Assembly: GCA_013365325.1 (NCBI GenBank)
Contig: JABVXV010000010.1
Coordinates: forward strand, 496,001-560,000
DNA length: 64,000 nt
DNA from: Dipetalonema caudispina
Taxonomy: Eukaryota > Nematoda > Chromadorea > Rhabditida > Onchocercidae
Reading direction: 5' to 3'
The notes under the pieces were generated by a model. It did no database searches and was not told where the DNA came from. It was given only the letters and a program-made list of their open reading frames with translations. Shown here piece by piece: positions 53,101-64,000 of the stretch; position 1 is the first letter of the stretch, and the number at the start of each line of letters is the position of its first letter. A program made the position numbers and the translations under genes.

Positions 53101-54722
53101 TTAGATTTATAAACAAACAACCTACCACCAACAGCTTCCCTGGCTTTCTTTTCGCTTTCCAATGATTCCACGTTTTCAGAAATTTCATAGGCTATCCAAT
53201 CCTCGTATCCATTGTAAATTTTGCTCAAAACCTAAAATCGTTTTTTTTTTTTTTTTTTTTTTTTTCAATATAGCTCACTAATTAAAACCATTGATAAGAG
53301 TAAATAAGACTTAGGTGTGAAATGAGCTGTTTTGACGTTGAGGAGAAGTTTAACCTAATTCCATCAAAGTTATTCGAGAAAAAATCTTAAGATACCTTAA
53401 TATTCACTTTCATTAAGGATGATTTAAAATAAAAATTGTTTGGAGGCAACATATTTGCATCACAAAAATTCGAATAAAACTGACCTTGCAGGCTTCTTCC
53501 TTTTGTTCCATTTTATATAACCATCGAGGACTCTCTGGTAGGAACAAAAAGCCTATTAATTGTATTACACCTGGTAAAGCAGCAAATGCGAATATTAAAC
53601 GCCAGCCGATATTCACCGGGTCAATATATGAGAATCCACCTTAATTATAAATATCATGCAAAACCTTTTGTTGAACTTCGAAGAACACTACAATTTTAAG
53701 TGGAATTTTAAATAAATATATTCCAGTTGTTTGATTTTTTAATGATGAATTAGAGTGTGTCGTTTTGATAGCATATTCATTTTGAATATTTTTATTAGAA
53801 ATTTTGAATTTTAACGAAAATTAAGAAAAACCAGCGATGATATTGGCAGCCATCAAGCCAAAAGTGATCATTAATTGAAAACCAGTAAGCAAAATGCCCC
53901 GAATGTGTAAAGGAGATGCTTCACCAACATAAATTGGTACTGTCATTGATGCAAATCCTAAAAATGACATGATTTAATAATTACCAGTAATTCAGTTACT
54001 TAACTGAACAATAATTTTACAATCTTGAAAAATTCAAAAATAATTCACCAATAGCAAAACCGAGTAGAAGTCTTCCAATAAGTAATGTCATTTTTTCTGG
54101 AGCAACTGCACAAACAACTGCACCAATTACAAACACAACACTGGAGGATAAGATGATTTTCTTTCTTCCGAAATGATCAGATGCTGGACCAGCAAATAGT
54201 GAACCGATCGCAGCTGTGCCTGAAACAATCTTCTCCAATTTTCTAGGATTGCAAATATAAAAGTTTCCCTAATCTATGTTATCGAGGCTGCAATGATATT
54301 TGATGCCAGGTGATAAGAAGTGTCGAAGTCTCTCACACTCTCTCACAATAAAGTTTAGATTCATCCTTATGGTCAACCTTTCTAAACTTCTCAATATATT
54401 CTGTTGATGGATTTAAGTTTAATTCAATCGATTATATTTTGTTAAATGAACTATCGATGATATCGCAGTACTAATTTAAAATGATAGTAGGAGAAAATCA
54501 AATACCTGGTGTTATGCTAACGATTAATTCCTTCCAAACTGTACTCATTGGCCTCATACCAACATTATGTTCCACATAGAGCATCGTACTTGAAACAATA
54601 CCCGTATCATAGCCAAATAAAAAACCACCAATTACAGCCATAAATGCTAGTAAATAAACAAAAACACCAAGTTCTGGCTGTGTAGTTGGTTTACGAATAG
54701 CAGTATTTGGAGATGTGCTCAT
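50159..54722 (-). CDS. Proton/myo-inositol cotransporter-like sugar transporter (HMIT type)
   Basis: MFS sugar-transporter family (SLC2A13/HMIT subgroup), expected to import myo-inositol with H+ at the plasma membrane. Twelve exons in transcription order: 54722-54506, 54219-54049, 53957-53832, 53639-53485, 53231-53133, 52916-52681, 52498-52419, 52094-51878, 51636-51568, 51360-51197, 50784-50632, 50379-50159. All join in frame to about 635 residues, close to the family length. Motifs in order: [13 protein letters not shown] in the first membrane span, DHFGRKK between TM2 and TM3, PESPRWL after TM6, QQLSGIN..MYYTG in TM7, ERVGRR after TM8, a large extracellular loop with [13 protein letters not shown] (typical of HMIT), and PETKG after TM12. 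The exon 5 donor (GCT|gttggt) is weak but is the only one I found that keeps frame. The start ATG at 54722 has no competing upstream ATG in the exon. The TM6-TM7 cytosolic loop is rather long. Confidence 0.93.
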
Positions 54723-57700
54723 TTCTTTATCTGGAAAATTGACTGATTAAAGGATCTGAAAGATGAGTTAATCCTTTCAATTAATACGCAAGATGCAAAC
54801 AGTCCGGTCAAGCCAGTATTCCTTGTTTTCAGTGTTTCAGCAATAACCGTCTTATGAATCACTACGACAATCTCTAAAAATGTTTGGATGCGGCTTTTTT
54901 AAATCCAACATCTAAACAAGATAGTGTCATACTATAGGATGCAATCCGTTATTTCCACCACTAATCAGAACTCAAAACCAGTTCAGTTAAAGTGAACTCT
55001 GCTTTGAACTTTTAATTGTTGTAATATTACAGCTATGCTGTTGAAATTGGACGAATTTTCACGGAGAAGGTGAGTGAATTGTAAAGTAGCGTCATTATCC
55101 GGAATATGCGAGTTACTTTGCAAATTTATGCGCAGCTAAGTATTTCCTGACCGCATGCTTACAGGAGCCACGAATCGCTTTCGTAAGGGAATGTATTATC
55201 AAAAGTATTTCATTAGTTATTGCTATGTCGTAATTTTAAAGCTTGTATTATTAGACTTGTCCGAAATTAAACTTGAAGTAATTGCTTCGATTTCATTTGC
55301 ATCAGGGTCGCATTTTAAAAATTTTAAAAATATGGTCCTTCTACCACATACAAAATAGACGCCTTCTTTGAAGAAGACGGAAAAGCAAACTAAAAATAAA
55401 ATTTGTTTCTGCCGTTTTCTTCAAAGAAACCTTTTACCTTTCATTTCTGTAAATTGGAAAATCATCAGCAATAAAAGTCAAATTTCACTTTAACTCAGGA
55501 AGACAGAATACTAATAGTAATTCTATACGTAGTTCCAAATTTTCCACAATTCCAACATCTCTCACTGACTTTCTTGTACTTTTTCGCTCTTCGAAAAAGG
55601 TAAAAAAACACTAAATTTCATTTGATGCTTTGTAACATTGTGGCAATGTTGACAAAATGAGTCAAATTTAACCCTAAATCTGAAATTGTCGATCAATAGT
55701 TACCTCCCCGCCAGTTGATTTTCATGACTGGAAAGATGTGAAAGAAACCTGAAATCTTACCCTCTTCATTTAAAACAATCTACGTGAGCTAATGGATATT
55801 TTTGCTAAATATTAAAGCTATGCAACTTGTTAGAGCCAATTTAAATTTGACAATTTTTCTTTCTTACTTTTGCAAATTCAGCTTGATGTCTCTTAATTAC
55901 TTAATAGTTTCAATCATGCGGTATTTAATGCGATAGTTAAAGGTTGAAGTATGAAGCAAAGCAGAAAAAAAATTTGGAGTAGTGTTTAATGTTTTATTGA
56001 GAAGTAATGTTAGATTGAAGTAATAATTTCGTTAATAAAGTAAGTGTAGTTACGAGACCGGCACAAGCAGGCAGCACAGAGCGGAAACAAAAGAAGTTGG
56101 AAAAAGTAGCACTGTTGGAAATTTACATCACCATGCTATTCTTTTCACTAAGGAACTATCTTGAAGTTAACAAGGGAAATGAATTATATTCTAGATCGAG
56201 TTAGTAACTATATACAGTTTAAAAACAGATTTCGCCTCTGCAAACTCTGGGAATATTTGCAACTTCTGAAATACTTGTTTGGAGTAAGTCTTTGCAAAAT
56301 ATTTAAATCTTATTGGAAAATAAATAGAAATAAATTTGAAACAGTTTTATATTGAATAGAAATTTTTTATGAATCAATTTAGTAATGCTTTCTTCACATT
56401 TTATTTCTGATAAGCCAAAAAAAAGTATCGTAAGTCCGGTAATTCATAGCTTCTATGAAACAACTTGTTGTTGAAAACTTTTGGTTAAAAAGTAAATTTA
56501 AAACTTGAATCACTTTAAATAATAACATCATCATTGGAGGGGAAAAAAATACTGTAGCGTATTCCATAACCGTAACAGGGAAAGTTTAGAGTGTGCTTTT
56601 TCTAAATTGATTATCCCGATTGAAATGGAAACAAAAGTCGGAAAATCTCGTATCTTCCTTAGCTGTCCACACCGGAGGAGTATGATCAAACCCAATGTTC
56701 CCGATCCTATTTATCATAACATAAACCGAGATTGAGCCGCCCCTTTTTCATTAATTACGGCAATGCAATAATAGCATCGTAAGGTAAGACTTGACAGCAG
56801 GACAGAAAACCTATTTGCATTCCCTGAATTCATATGAAACGGGTTATTTTCTCTATGCCCTTTAATTGAACAGAGTGTAATAGAACACCAAACACCTCAT
56901 CGCTATTGATTTTCATTGAATATAAAAAAGTAATCTGTTCAGTATTTTATCAACGCAAGTAATTTATGGCTATCGTTCAAAGAAAAGATCAATCAAAATG
57001 AATATCAAAATACTTTTTGAAGTAGTGAAAAACTTCATTCCATGACAACTTTACACAAAAGCAGGACACCAACGTCTGTCATATGACTGAAGTGTTAAAA
57101 TTTTGGCGTGCATTCGAAAACTTCCTCACCCCCTAAACCACTTTAGTTACGGAAATCGATGAGGTTTTTGATTTCCTAAATAAGTGCAAATGATTACAGT
57201 AGACAAAGGGAGGGGAAAATTAACCAACTCTTTAGTCCTTTAATTGGAGACAAAGCTTCACCTACTTCAAAATTTTGATTAACGTCATTTAATCTTTGAT
57301 TCAGACTGAGACTGGAACAATAATCTGACCGTATCAGCAATATGTTTTACCATAGTAATTAATAACAGGACGACGATATGATCATACTTAATAATAATTA
57401 TGAAAATGATAATTTAATGGTTTTTTCACTTAGTATCTATAATATAGAGATTAAATAACTACATTATTACAAGTAAATGTTAATTGCTTTGACAGAATTC
57501 CGCATTATCATAAATACCAATGCAGTGAATGATTACAGTATAAAAGTTGTTAAAATGAGAAGTAATTTGATTTATTGTTTTGTATGCTTTCTATCGATCA
57601 GTTCCATTTGTTCATCATTTTATTTTTACTAATTATTTGGTTGGTCCCTGAAATACAATTCGTAAGAATTATTATTAATATTTATTGTATAATACATAAT

Positions 57701-60700
57701 GATTTTATATTTATTATGCTTTATATTTGCTGTAAGTTTACATCTATATTAAAAAAATGTTTTTATAATGCTTTTATATTTAGCATTTAATAAAACACTT
57801 TTTTACTTATTGTAAATTTTTGTACTTATTGCATATGAATGGACATTGACATTTCTGTATTTAAAATTATCAAAAAAGTAAGTTTAAAAAAGGTTAGCAA
57901 AAAAGTAAAGCTTTCCAAAATTTAGCATCACCAAAAAATAGTAAGGATAGATCTTCCTTAAAGTATGTATAAAAATAAGAGTGAAACGAAATGCAAAAGT
58001 GATAGAAGTATTACATGTAGGTATTTTGACATAATTTGTATTTGAACTGATTGGAATCGAATTGAGAAGAAAATTTTAGGAAGTGATTATATTAAAATAA
58101 AAGTTGAGATAAACTTCAAGGAAAGAGTAAAGTGCTTCATTGGATATTATCACACCAATTTTTCTTGAATACAAATGTTCTAATTTAAATGTTAAACGAA
58201 GCTCTATTTGTTTAGATTATGGTAGATTTCTGAAAGGCTTTCCTGCTGTTTCAATATTTTCCACTGTATCAAATTAAGCTATCCAAAATAACTAACTGAT
58301 TTAGGCTTAAGAACCTGAAATACATCCTAAGATCTAAGCAAGATTTTTTGAACTACCTACTACTTAATTTTTCGATGAGCAGTAGAAACTGTGAAATTTC
58401 AGATAAAATTTTGCAACTCAGAAAAAAGTAAGCTATAATTAATCGATAAGAAAATACCACGAAGAGTATTTCTGCAGGTTAAAAATCGATTACCGCACTA
58501 ATTACCATCATCTTGTTCATTACCTGATCTTTTTAATATCACCGAATCATGATACTACATTTAATCACAATTTTTTTCCACTGATTTCATTGTCCTTTCA
58601 TTACGAAACTATACTGTGGAATAGAATTCAAAATGAAGCAATTAGTTTATAGGTTAACTTGATTTTTTGGGACTAGCAAATTTAGATGTATTAGGGAGAT
58701 CCCACACTTTTAGCGGTAATCTGACTAAAAGCCGAATTCGATCAAACTGCTCCATTAGTACAATAAAGCTATTAGTATGATTAAGCCAGCGATTCCAGCT
58801 CTACAGTAAAGACTGATATCAATAATTCTTTTAACAGTAGCAATCGCAAACAGCAAAAATAGAAATTGAGATGTTTATTGTAGTTTGGCCCTGCAAACTC
58901 TACTTCTTTTCTCTCTCACTTTTTTTCTCTTTTCACATGATATGATTTACCTTTCCAACTAAGAATGAACAACTGTGTCGAATGATCAGGAGAAAAGATT
59001 ATACTTATGTCAGATTAGTGATTTCTGACGTAGTATTTCTAAACTTGTAATTTTAAAAGTATTAAACTGAAGAACGAGTAGCTAAATTGAAAAAATGTCA
59101 AATCTTTCTCGACAAAATGGATATTGTGTACAAATAAGAAACAATAAATGGACCCATTTGATTTTTTGTATGCATAATGCTATTGAAATTAAAATTTCTG
59201 TCTTGATTTTTAGATTTAGAAAAGAAGAAAAGAAGCATTAGCTTTTTTATACTTTTAATCTCTGCCAAAAGTTCACGTGAAAAGGCCTTGTCTTACTGTA
59301 TGTGAAGATTGTAGCATACGGTAGAAATGAGACCAGACCAAAGAGAAAGGCAGTATGGGATGGAAGGAGTTAAACCGATGGTAAGTAAAAGGGGAAGGTA
59401 AGAAAACTGGTTATAATCTAGTCTTGGAGAAGAATAATGCGGAAGGGATAAATGAAGATTGTCAATTCCAGCTAAACTAAATGATGGGAATTTTTCTATA
59501 ACACTTCCACAAAATGAAGTCTGAATAAGAAACAGCAACAGTCGGACATTCTAGAAAATCTCAAGCAAATTGCAAGGAGATTGCCGTACGACTTAGGGCT
59601 AGAGGTAAAATGATCCGAACCGAACTAGTGATAGCTTAACCAGTAATTGGTTCAGACGAAATGACTTGACGTTGATACCAATAGTCTTTTCGTGAATGCA
59701 TAATATATTTGACGTTTAGCAGTGTTATCATTTTGATAGGCGTTATGATGGTTCCGGCTATTCATCCATTTAATACGAAATATTTAAGAATGAAAACGAA
59801 GAACTTCTCAGGACTGTCATTTCTAGGAAGCAGCGATAATTTAAATATTAATCTGCCAACTTCCAAAAACCCGATAAAAAAATAGGGATTCTGGAATGCT
59901 ATATTACCGAATCTTCAAGAAAATAAATATCTGAAACTGTTTCATTGGAAACATCGTACTCAACACACATGTCGAAAGGTTTAGCATGCTCCACACTCAA
60001 ACTTAGTCTTGTGCAGAATCACAAACCAATTAAATCAAGATTTGGAAATCTATATTTCTCTTGAAAACCAATATTCGTATATTTTTTTTAGCCAAAAAAT
60101 CAATTTTAAAAAAAGCATGCTGATTCCTTTTGTTCGTACAAAAACTTCCATCTGGCCCATTTTTCTTAATTAATTATGTACAGCAAGAATGTCAACATTT
60201 CACCTTTCAGTACTTCTCTTAATAAATTGAGAACACAATTTAGCGAAAATGTTAACCGTAAGCAATTTTGTCATATATGTTACATAGCAAGCTGAAAATT
60301 TATGTTGGAGGGGACCGTGGATCACAGCTTCTCGAGAACTATTGAACTTCTTGGAAATTGTAGACTTGCATCCTACTGAAGTTTAGGATTAGTCAATCAT
60401 CGGTACAAATCAGTTTGTCAATTAATTATCGATTGAAATAAGCATGAAAAAAGAGTAGTTCCCTTATCATCAAGAAACGAAATGCTCCGTAATGTTTTTT
60501 TTTTTTTCTTTTTTTTTTTTTGTATGAAAAGTGTGAGGTAATTTGTGGTAGCTCTTCAAACCGCTTTTAGACTAGGAATTTTGAACTCTTTGTAAATGAT
60601 CATGTGGATCAAAGACGACGTCAATAATGTTAAAAAGTACAATCGAGAAGAAATAGACAGGAACGTGGTGCTGAAATCAAAGTTTATGTCACGAAAACTA

Positions 60701-61520
60701 TTCTTTGTTATGTAGTGCTATACTGTAACAATAACTGGACCAATTTCTTTGCATCAATTTTGTAATAGAGCATTTTCATAATAATTCTTCCAATGTTCCA
60801 CTCTTTTCATCATAACTATTATATAAATTTCGTGCGCAAGTAGTACATCAAAATCCTAACATACCTCTTTTCTTAATCGGCACTTTTGCAAATAAATCCG
60901 AACAATGAAATTTCATGGATAAATAATGGAAAAGAGAATTCTGAAACGGCTATCAAATGTAAACACTTACTGAAAATTATTTGAACCACGTATACATATT
61001 GAATAGTGGTATCTGTTTCTGAGCAAATTCCGGATGAATTATTTGGTTTTCCACAACCTTGTATGATTTCCTGTTGTTCCAGAGAACAAAAAATAAAAAA
61101 TCATTATTACAAATTCCCAAACTGTTATGTCAGAAATATGCTTACTTACAAGCTAAGCAAACACAATTCAAAATGCAACAGTCTGCTCTATTTCTTTTAA
61201 ATTAATTCGAAAAATGGAAATTTTTCACCGCTGAAATCTTTATCAATTTCTTTTGAAGCAGTATGCACGTTTGAGTTAAAACCTATTAAACAGCAAAAAC
61301 ACCAAGATAATGGATAGGCTAATAGGTAACTCACTGTACCCGGTCAATGAAAAAATCAGTATTCTATATGTGTCAATAAAAGGTCTTAAATTATATCCTA
61401 CGATAACATCAGACGAAATTATTCCAATTGCATAATGATTTTCTCGAACTAGATTTCCAAATGGTAACAGAATACATGAATGCTAAACAAAAGGTATAAT
61501 TTCGAAACAAAGTGTAATCA
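54723..61520. other. Intergenic spacer upstream of transporter gene
   Basis: About 6.8 kb with no exon I can support. It includes the presumed promoter region of the minus-strand transporter gene (from 54723), a hairpin at 55364-55428, a less AT-rich patch near 56640-56830, and T tracts near 60497-60521. Short frames (for example 55155, 57575, 59293) look like chance. Confidence 0.5.
55364..55428 (+). ncRNA. Candidate structured RNA hairpin, about 65 nt
   Basis: The arms 55364-55380 and 55412-55428 pair over 17 consecutive positions (16 Watson-Crick, one G-U on the plus strand) around a 31-nt loop with minor internal pairing. It lies about 640 bp upstream of the transporter start, on the opposite strand. 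It could be a small RNA precursor or an old inverted repeat. Confidence 0.3.
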
Positions 61521-63744
61521 CTATCTACTTTCTTTCTCATCCGCGGCCTCTTCAAGTTTTGTTTTAATGTGGGTGAATTGCTCCTTTAACGATGTGTTAG
61601 AATCAAAATCATCCTGTGAAAATAACACAGGAATAAACCCTTTGGCTTTGAGCAAACGAATATTTAGCAATGGTGGTCCCATCAGAGTGCTCTTATCGTC
61701 ATCATCACACTGCAATTAATTAGGAAATAGGATTTTCATGGAAAGTGATTTACAAATAAAATGTCATGAAAGTAATAATGGTCAATAAAAAATGAAAGCT
61801 AAGTGTGGCTTAGTAGGCATAAGGAATATTTCTCCAAGGGAAGAAGAAAAAATATCTGCGTGTAAGAAAAAAAAAACAAATTTAAAAGAAACGGTCGATA
61901 AAAACGGATACTCACTGGTAAAGTGCGATCTTTCCAGGACAGGTAAATCACAGCCAAACGAGGTATCTTCGTTTCCTTAAAAGAGCTCAATGGAACAAAA
62001 CTATTCGCTTTAACATCAAGCTTGATAACTGCATTAACAAAAATCCCATCTTCAGTAAGAGCAGGAGGAAATGCATGTGAATTCACCGGAACCAATTTAT
62101 GCAACAATGAATGAAAATACTGGACATTTCCTTCCTCACTCTTTCCGTAACGCAATTTCAAAGCCATATCATTCTGAAATTGAAAATGGTTTTCAGCTAT
62201 TTAAAAAAATAAATACATATAAGGAAGTTTACCAAAAATCTCACTGACAAATATCTGGATAAAATAAAAAGAGATTTCCACGTAACTTTCGGTCAATTTT
62301 TCTTGAAAAATTCTCTTGTATACAACTATCCAAGATGTAGCAAAGAATTATTTATATCTGAAGGAAATGCTTCAAGACAAACCAAAGTTGCTGACGAGAA
62401 CTGCATAAGATCCAAAATATTCACTGAAGGTCCTTGATAGCTTTCATTTAATATTGCTTTCAAAAACTGCTGAATTTGAGCAATAGTTGTTACAGCCATT
62501 AATTTTCGAAAACCGCTCAACCTAAAATCTAAACCGTCAATATAAACAAAAATACCGATTCGTATCGATTTCCGAAAACGTATCTTGAGGGTTAAGAAAA
62601 TTTTACAAAAAAAAAAATGAAAATTTTTGGAACCTTCCTAATACATTTGCGACGAATGACGGTTGTATGACAGTTTGTGCCAATTTTGGTGATAGTCTGT
62701 CGCACGTTGCTAAAGCATAGACTGCGCTAAGCCATGCCTTCGGTGAATCAATACTTGAGGATGTCAACTTTTCGCATAGATATCCACTGGCTTCTTGAAT
62801 TAAATCACCTTTGCCAGCAATTGCACACCAATGTACGGCGTATGATAATTCGGTTGGAGCAGCATTCCTGATAAAATAGCAATCACAGCAGAAAAAATAT
62901 TAGTACTCTTAATAAAAGTAACCTTTCTTCAAATGATCTAGAGAGGAATTAGAAGAAGCACAACAGAATATAAAAATATATTCATTAGATCAATAATGAT
63001 AATATGACAGTGACAACGATAATGTTAATGACAGTGATAGTGGAAATGGTAGTAATGGACATGATAGTGGGAATAATGATGACAATAGTGATAAGGCAGC
63101 AATAGTGACAATAGTAAATAATAACAATGATAATTACACTGACACTTTTAAATTGCTCCATGAAAGCTTTAAACCAACATTTGATTATTATTGATCCATG
63201 CAGCAATAGCATTCCATGTTCGCTGGTTGCCAATATGTAATTTCGCCATCGAACTAACAATCGCATTAATTTGCGACCACTTGGTAAAACGACTGATATT
63301 GGCAAAAGTTTCGTCAGCTATAATTCGTCGAAGTCTATTATCCATAAATCGTAATTTTGCAGCTGACTGTGCTAATAACATCAGCTGGTCGACCTGAAAA
63401 AGGCGACCATCTCGTCACATCTCGTAACCCAACAACTGTCACATCGAGGATAATCAAAAAGTCGGAATCAGATAGCTGTACCAACTTATGAAGCATAAGT
63501 AATATTTCAATGAAATATTACCGTTAAGTTCCTTTTATTATTCTCAAAAGTATTGCAGATGAGGTGCAAAACATGGGGCGGTCGACTTGAACTACTTGCC
63601 AAATTTGACATCAACCCAATGAGTTCATTAGAAGACATCGAAGATATACAGCTTTTTGCTTTTTCAACAAATATGTTGAACCAACTGTCGTTTTTATTCC
63701 AACATACAATCACGGAAACGAGATCTTTTGGCTCTGTGATTTCA
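61521..63744 (-). CDS. FASTK-family (FAST/RAP domain) protein, 5' end not seen
   Basis: Exons in transcription order: 63744-63522, 63393-63179, 62867-62634, 62521 to about 62329, 62173-61916, 61709-61521 (stop). The first part is an array of helices with Leu/Ala/Ser-rich repeats (MSSNELIGLMSNLA, SYAVHWCAIAG), as in the helical region of FASTK proteins. The exon from 62521 carries a Tyr-x-Gly-Pro (YQGPS) segment like FAST_1. The exon from 62173 resembles FAST_2, and the last exon (LLNIRLLKAKGF) ends a RAP-like C-terminus. FASTK-family proteins mostly act in mitochondrial RNA processing or translation. The first listed exon starts mid-codon, so earlier exons lie upstream, possibly beyond the window. 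The junction between the fourth and fifth exons is unresolved: an in-frame TAG occurs at 62328-62326. The tail is acidic and Lys-rich. Confidence 0.6.
62990..63150. repeat. Degenerate GATAATG/GACAATG-type low-complexity tract
   Basis: A run of GATAAT, GACAAT and GATAGTG-like units inside the intron 63178-62868 of the FASTK-family gene. It produces a Val/Ile/Thr-rich artefactual open frame on the minus strand. Confidence 0.75.
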
Positions 63745-64000
63745 CTAAAACATCTTTATTTATAAACAACTCAAGAAAGCAAACGCTCTATCGACGGAAG
63801 TTAACTGGTATACATCTGAACCCTTTATGGCTTAAATACATAATAAGCTATCCGTATTATTGATCTTATGCTGGTAGTGCTCTATGGCGAATAACAGAAA
63901 CATCGTGAAATAAACTAAAATTGGAACTACTTAAAATACTGATAAATTTATGTAGTGAAAGAAATACAACCTAATACGTTATCACACTATTAGAGATCCT

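Noticed and set aside
59293..59538. Minus-strand frame of 81 codons
   Set aside because: Ser/Leu/Pro-rich chance-like composition with no splice or family support.
62985..63305. Minus-strand frame of 106 codons, Ile/Val/Thr-rich
   Set aside because: Its 3' half is a read-through into an intronic GATAATG-type low-complexity tract; the real exon (63393-63179) uses another frame.

Overview
The window reads as chromosomal DNA of a nematode, most likely an AT-rich clade III (spirurid/filarial-like) species. It is strongly AT-rich and full of A/T homopolymers. Genes are cut into many small exons (27 to about 260 nt) with GT-AG introns of roughly 100-700 nt, and it carries a nematode-type IP3 receptor. 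No bacterial, organellar or viral gene was recognised. Species identity is inference. I rebuilt gene models by hand from splice signals, reading-frame phase and family resemblance.

Layout. (1) 483-1705 (+): 3' part of a small coiled-coil gene resembling CCDC34. (2) 1706-4975: spacer with a (CA)n microsatellite and one orphan 85-codon ORF. (3) 4976-6387 (+): a three-exon gene for an 89-residue proline/glutamine/tyrosine-rich protein with a cysteine-rich CYSTM-like tail. (4) 6388-13246: nearly 7 kb spacer, the likely upstream region of the next gene. (5) 13247-40665 (+): the dominant feature, a complete inositol 1,4,5-trisphosphate receptor gene (itr-1). I could join 63 exons in one continuous frame (about 2,835 residues). 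(6) An intron just before its last transmembrane exon holds a 786-bp solo LTR (38658-39443) with an exact 5-bp target-site duplication. (7) 42440-45797 (+): an intact 10-exon arginine-kinase-family gene whose product lacks the catalytic cysteine and several nucleotide-binding arginines, so probably a pseudoenzyme. (8) 45798-50158: spacer with a short, strong hairpin. (9) 50159-54722 (-): a complete 12-exon proton/myo-inositol cotransporter-like gene (HMIT/SLC2A13 type, about 635 residues). (10) 54723-61520: spacer with a second hairpin. (11) 61521 to beyond about 63744 (-): 3' part of a FASTK-family (FAST/RAP) gene with one unresolved exon junction.

Functional picture. The IP3 receptor releases Ca2+ from the ER in response to IP3, and the convergent transporter gene would import myo-inositol, the headgroup precursor of that pathway. 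Their proximity, with a phosphagen-kinase-like gene between them, is suggestive but may be chance. The points most worth following up are the degenerate arginine kinase, the solo LTR placed so that it could truncate the channel before its pore-lining helix, up to three GC-AG introns, a symmetric 27-nt microexon in the receptor, and two pre-miRNA-sized hairpins.
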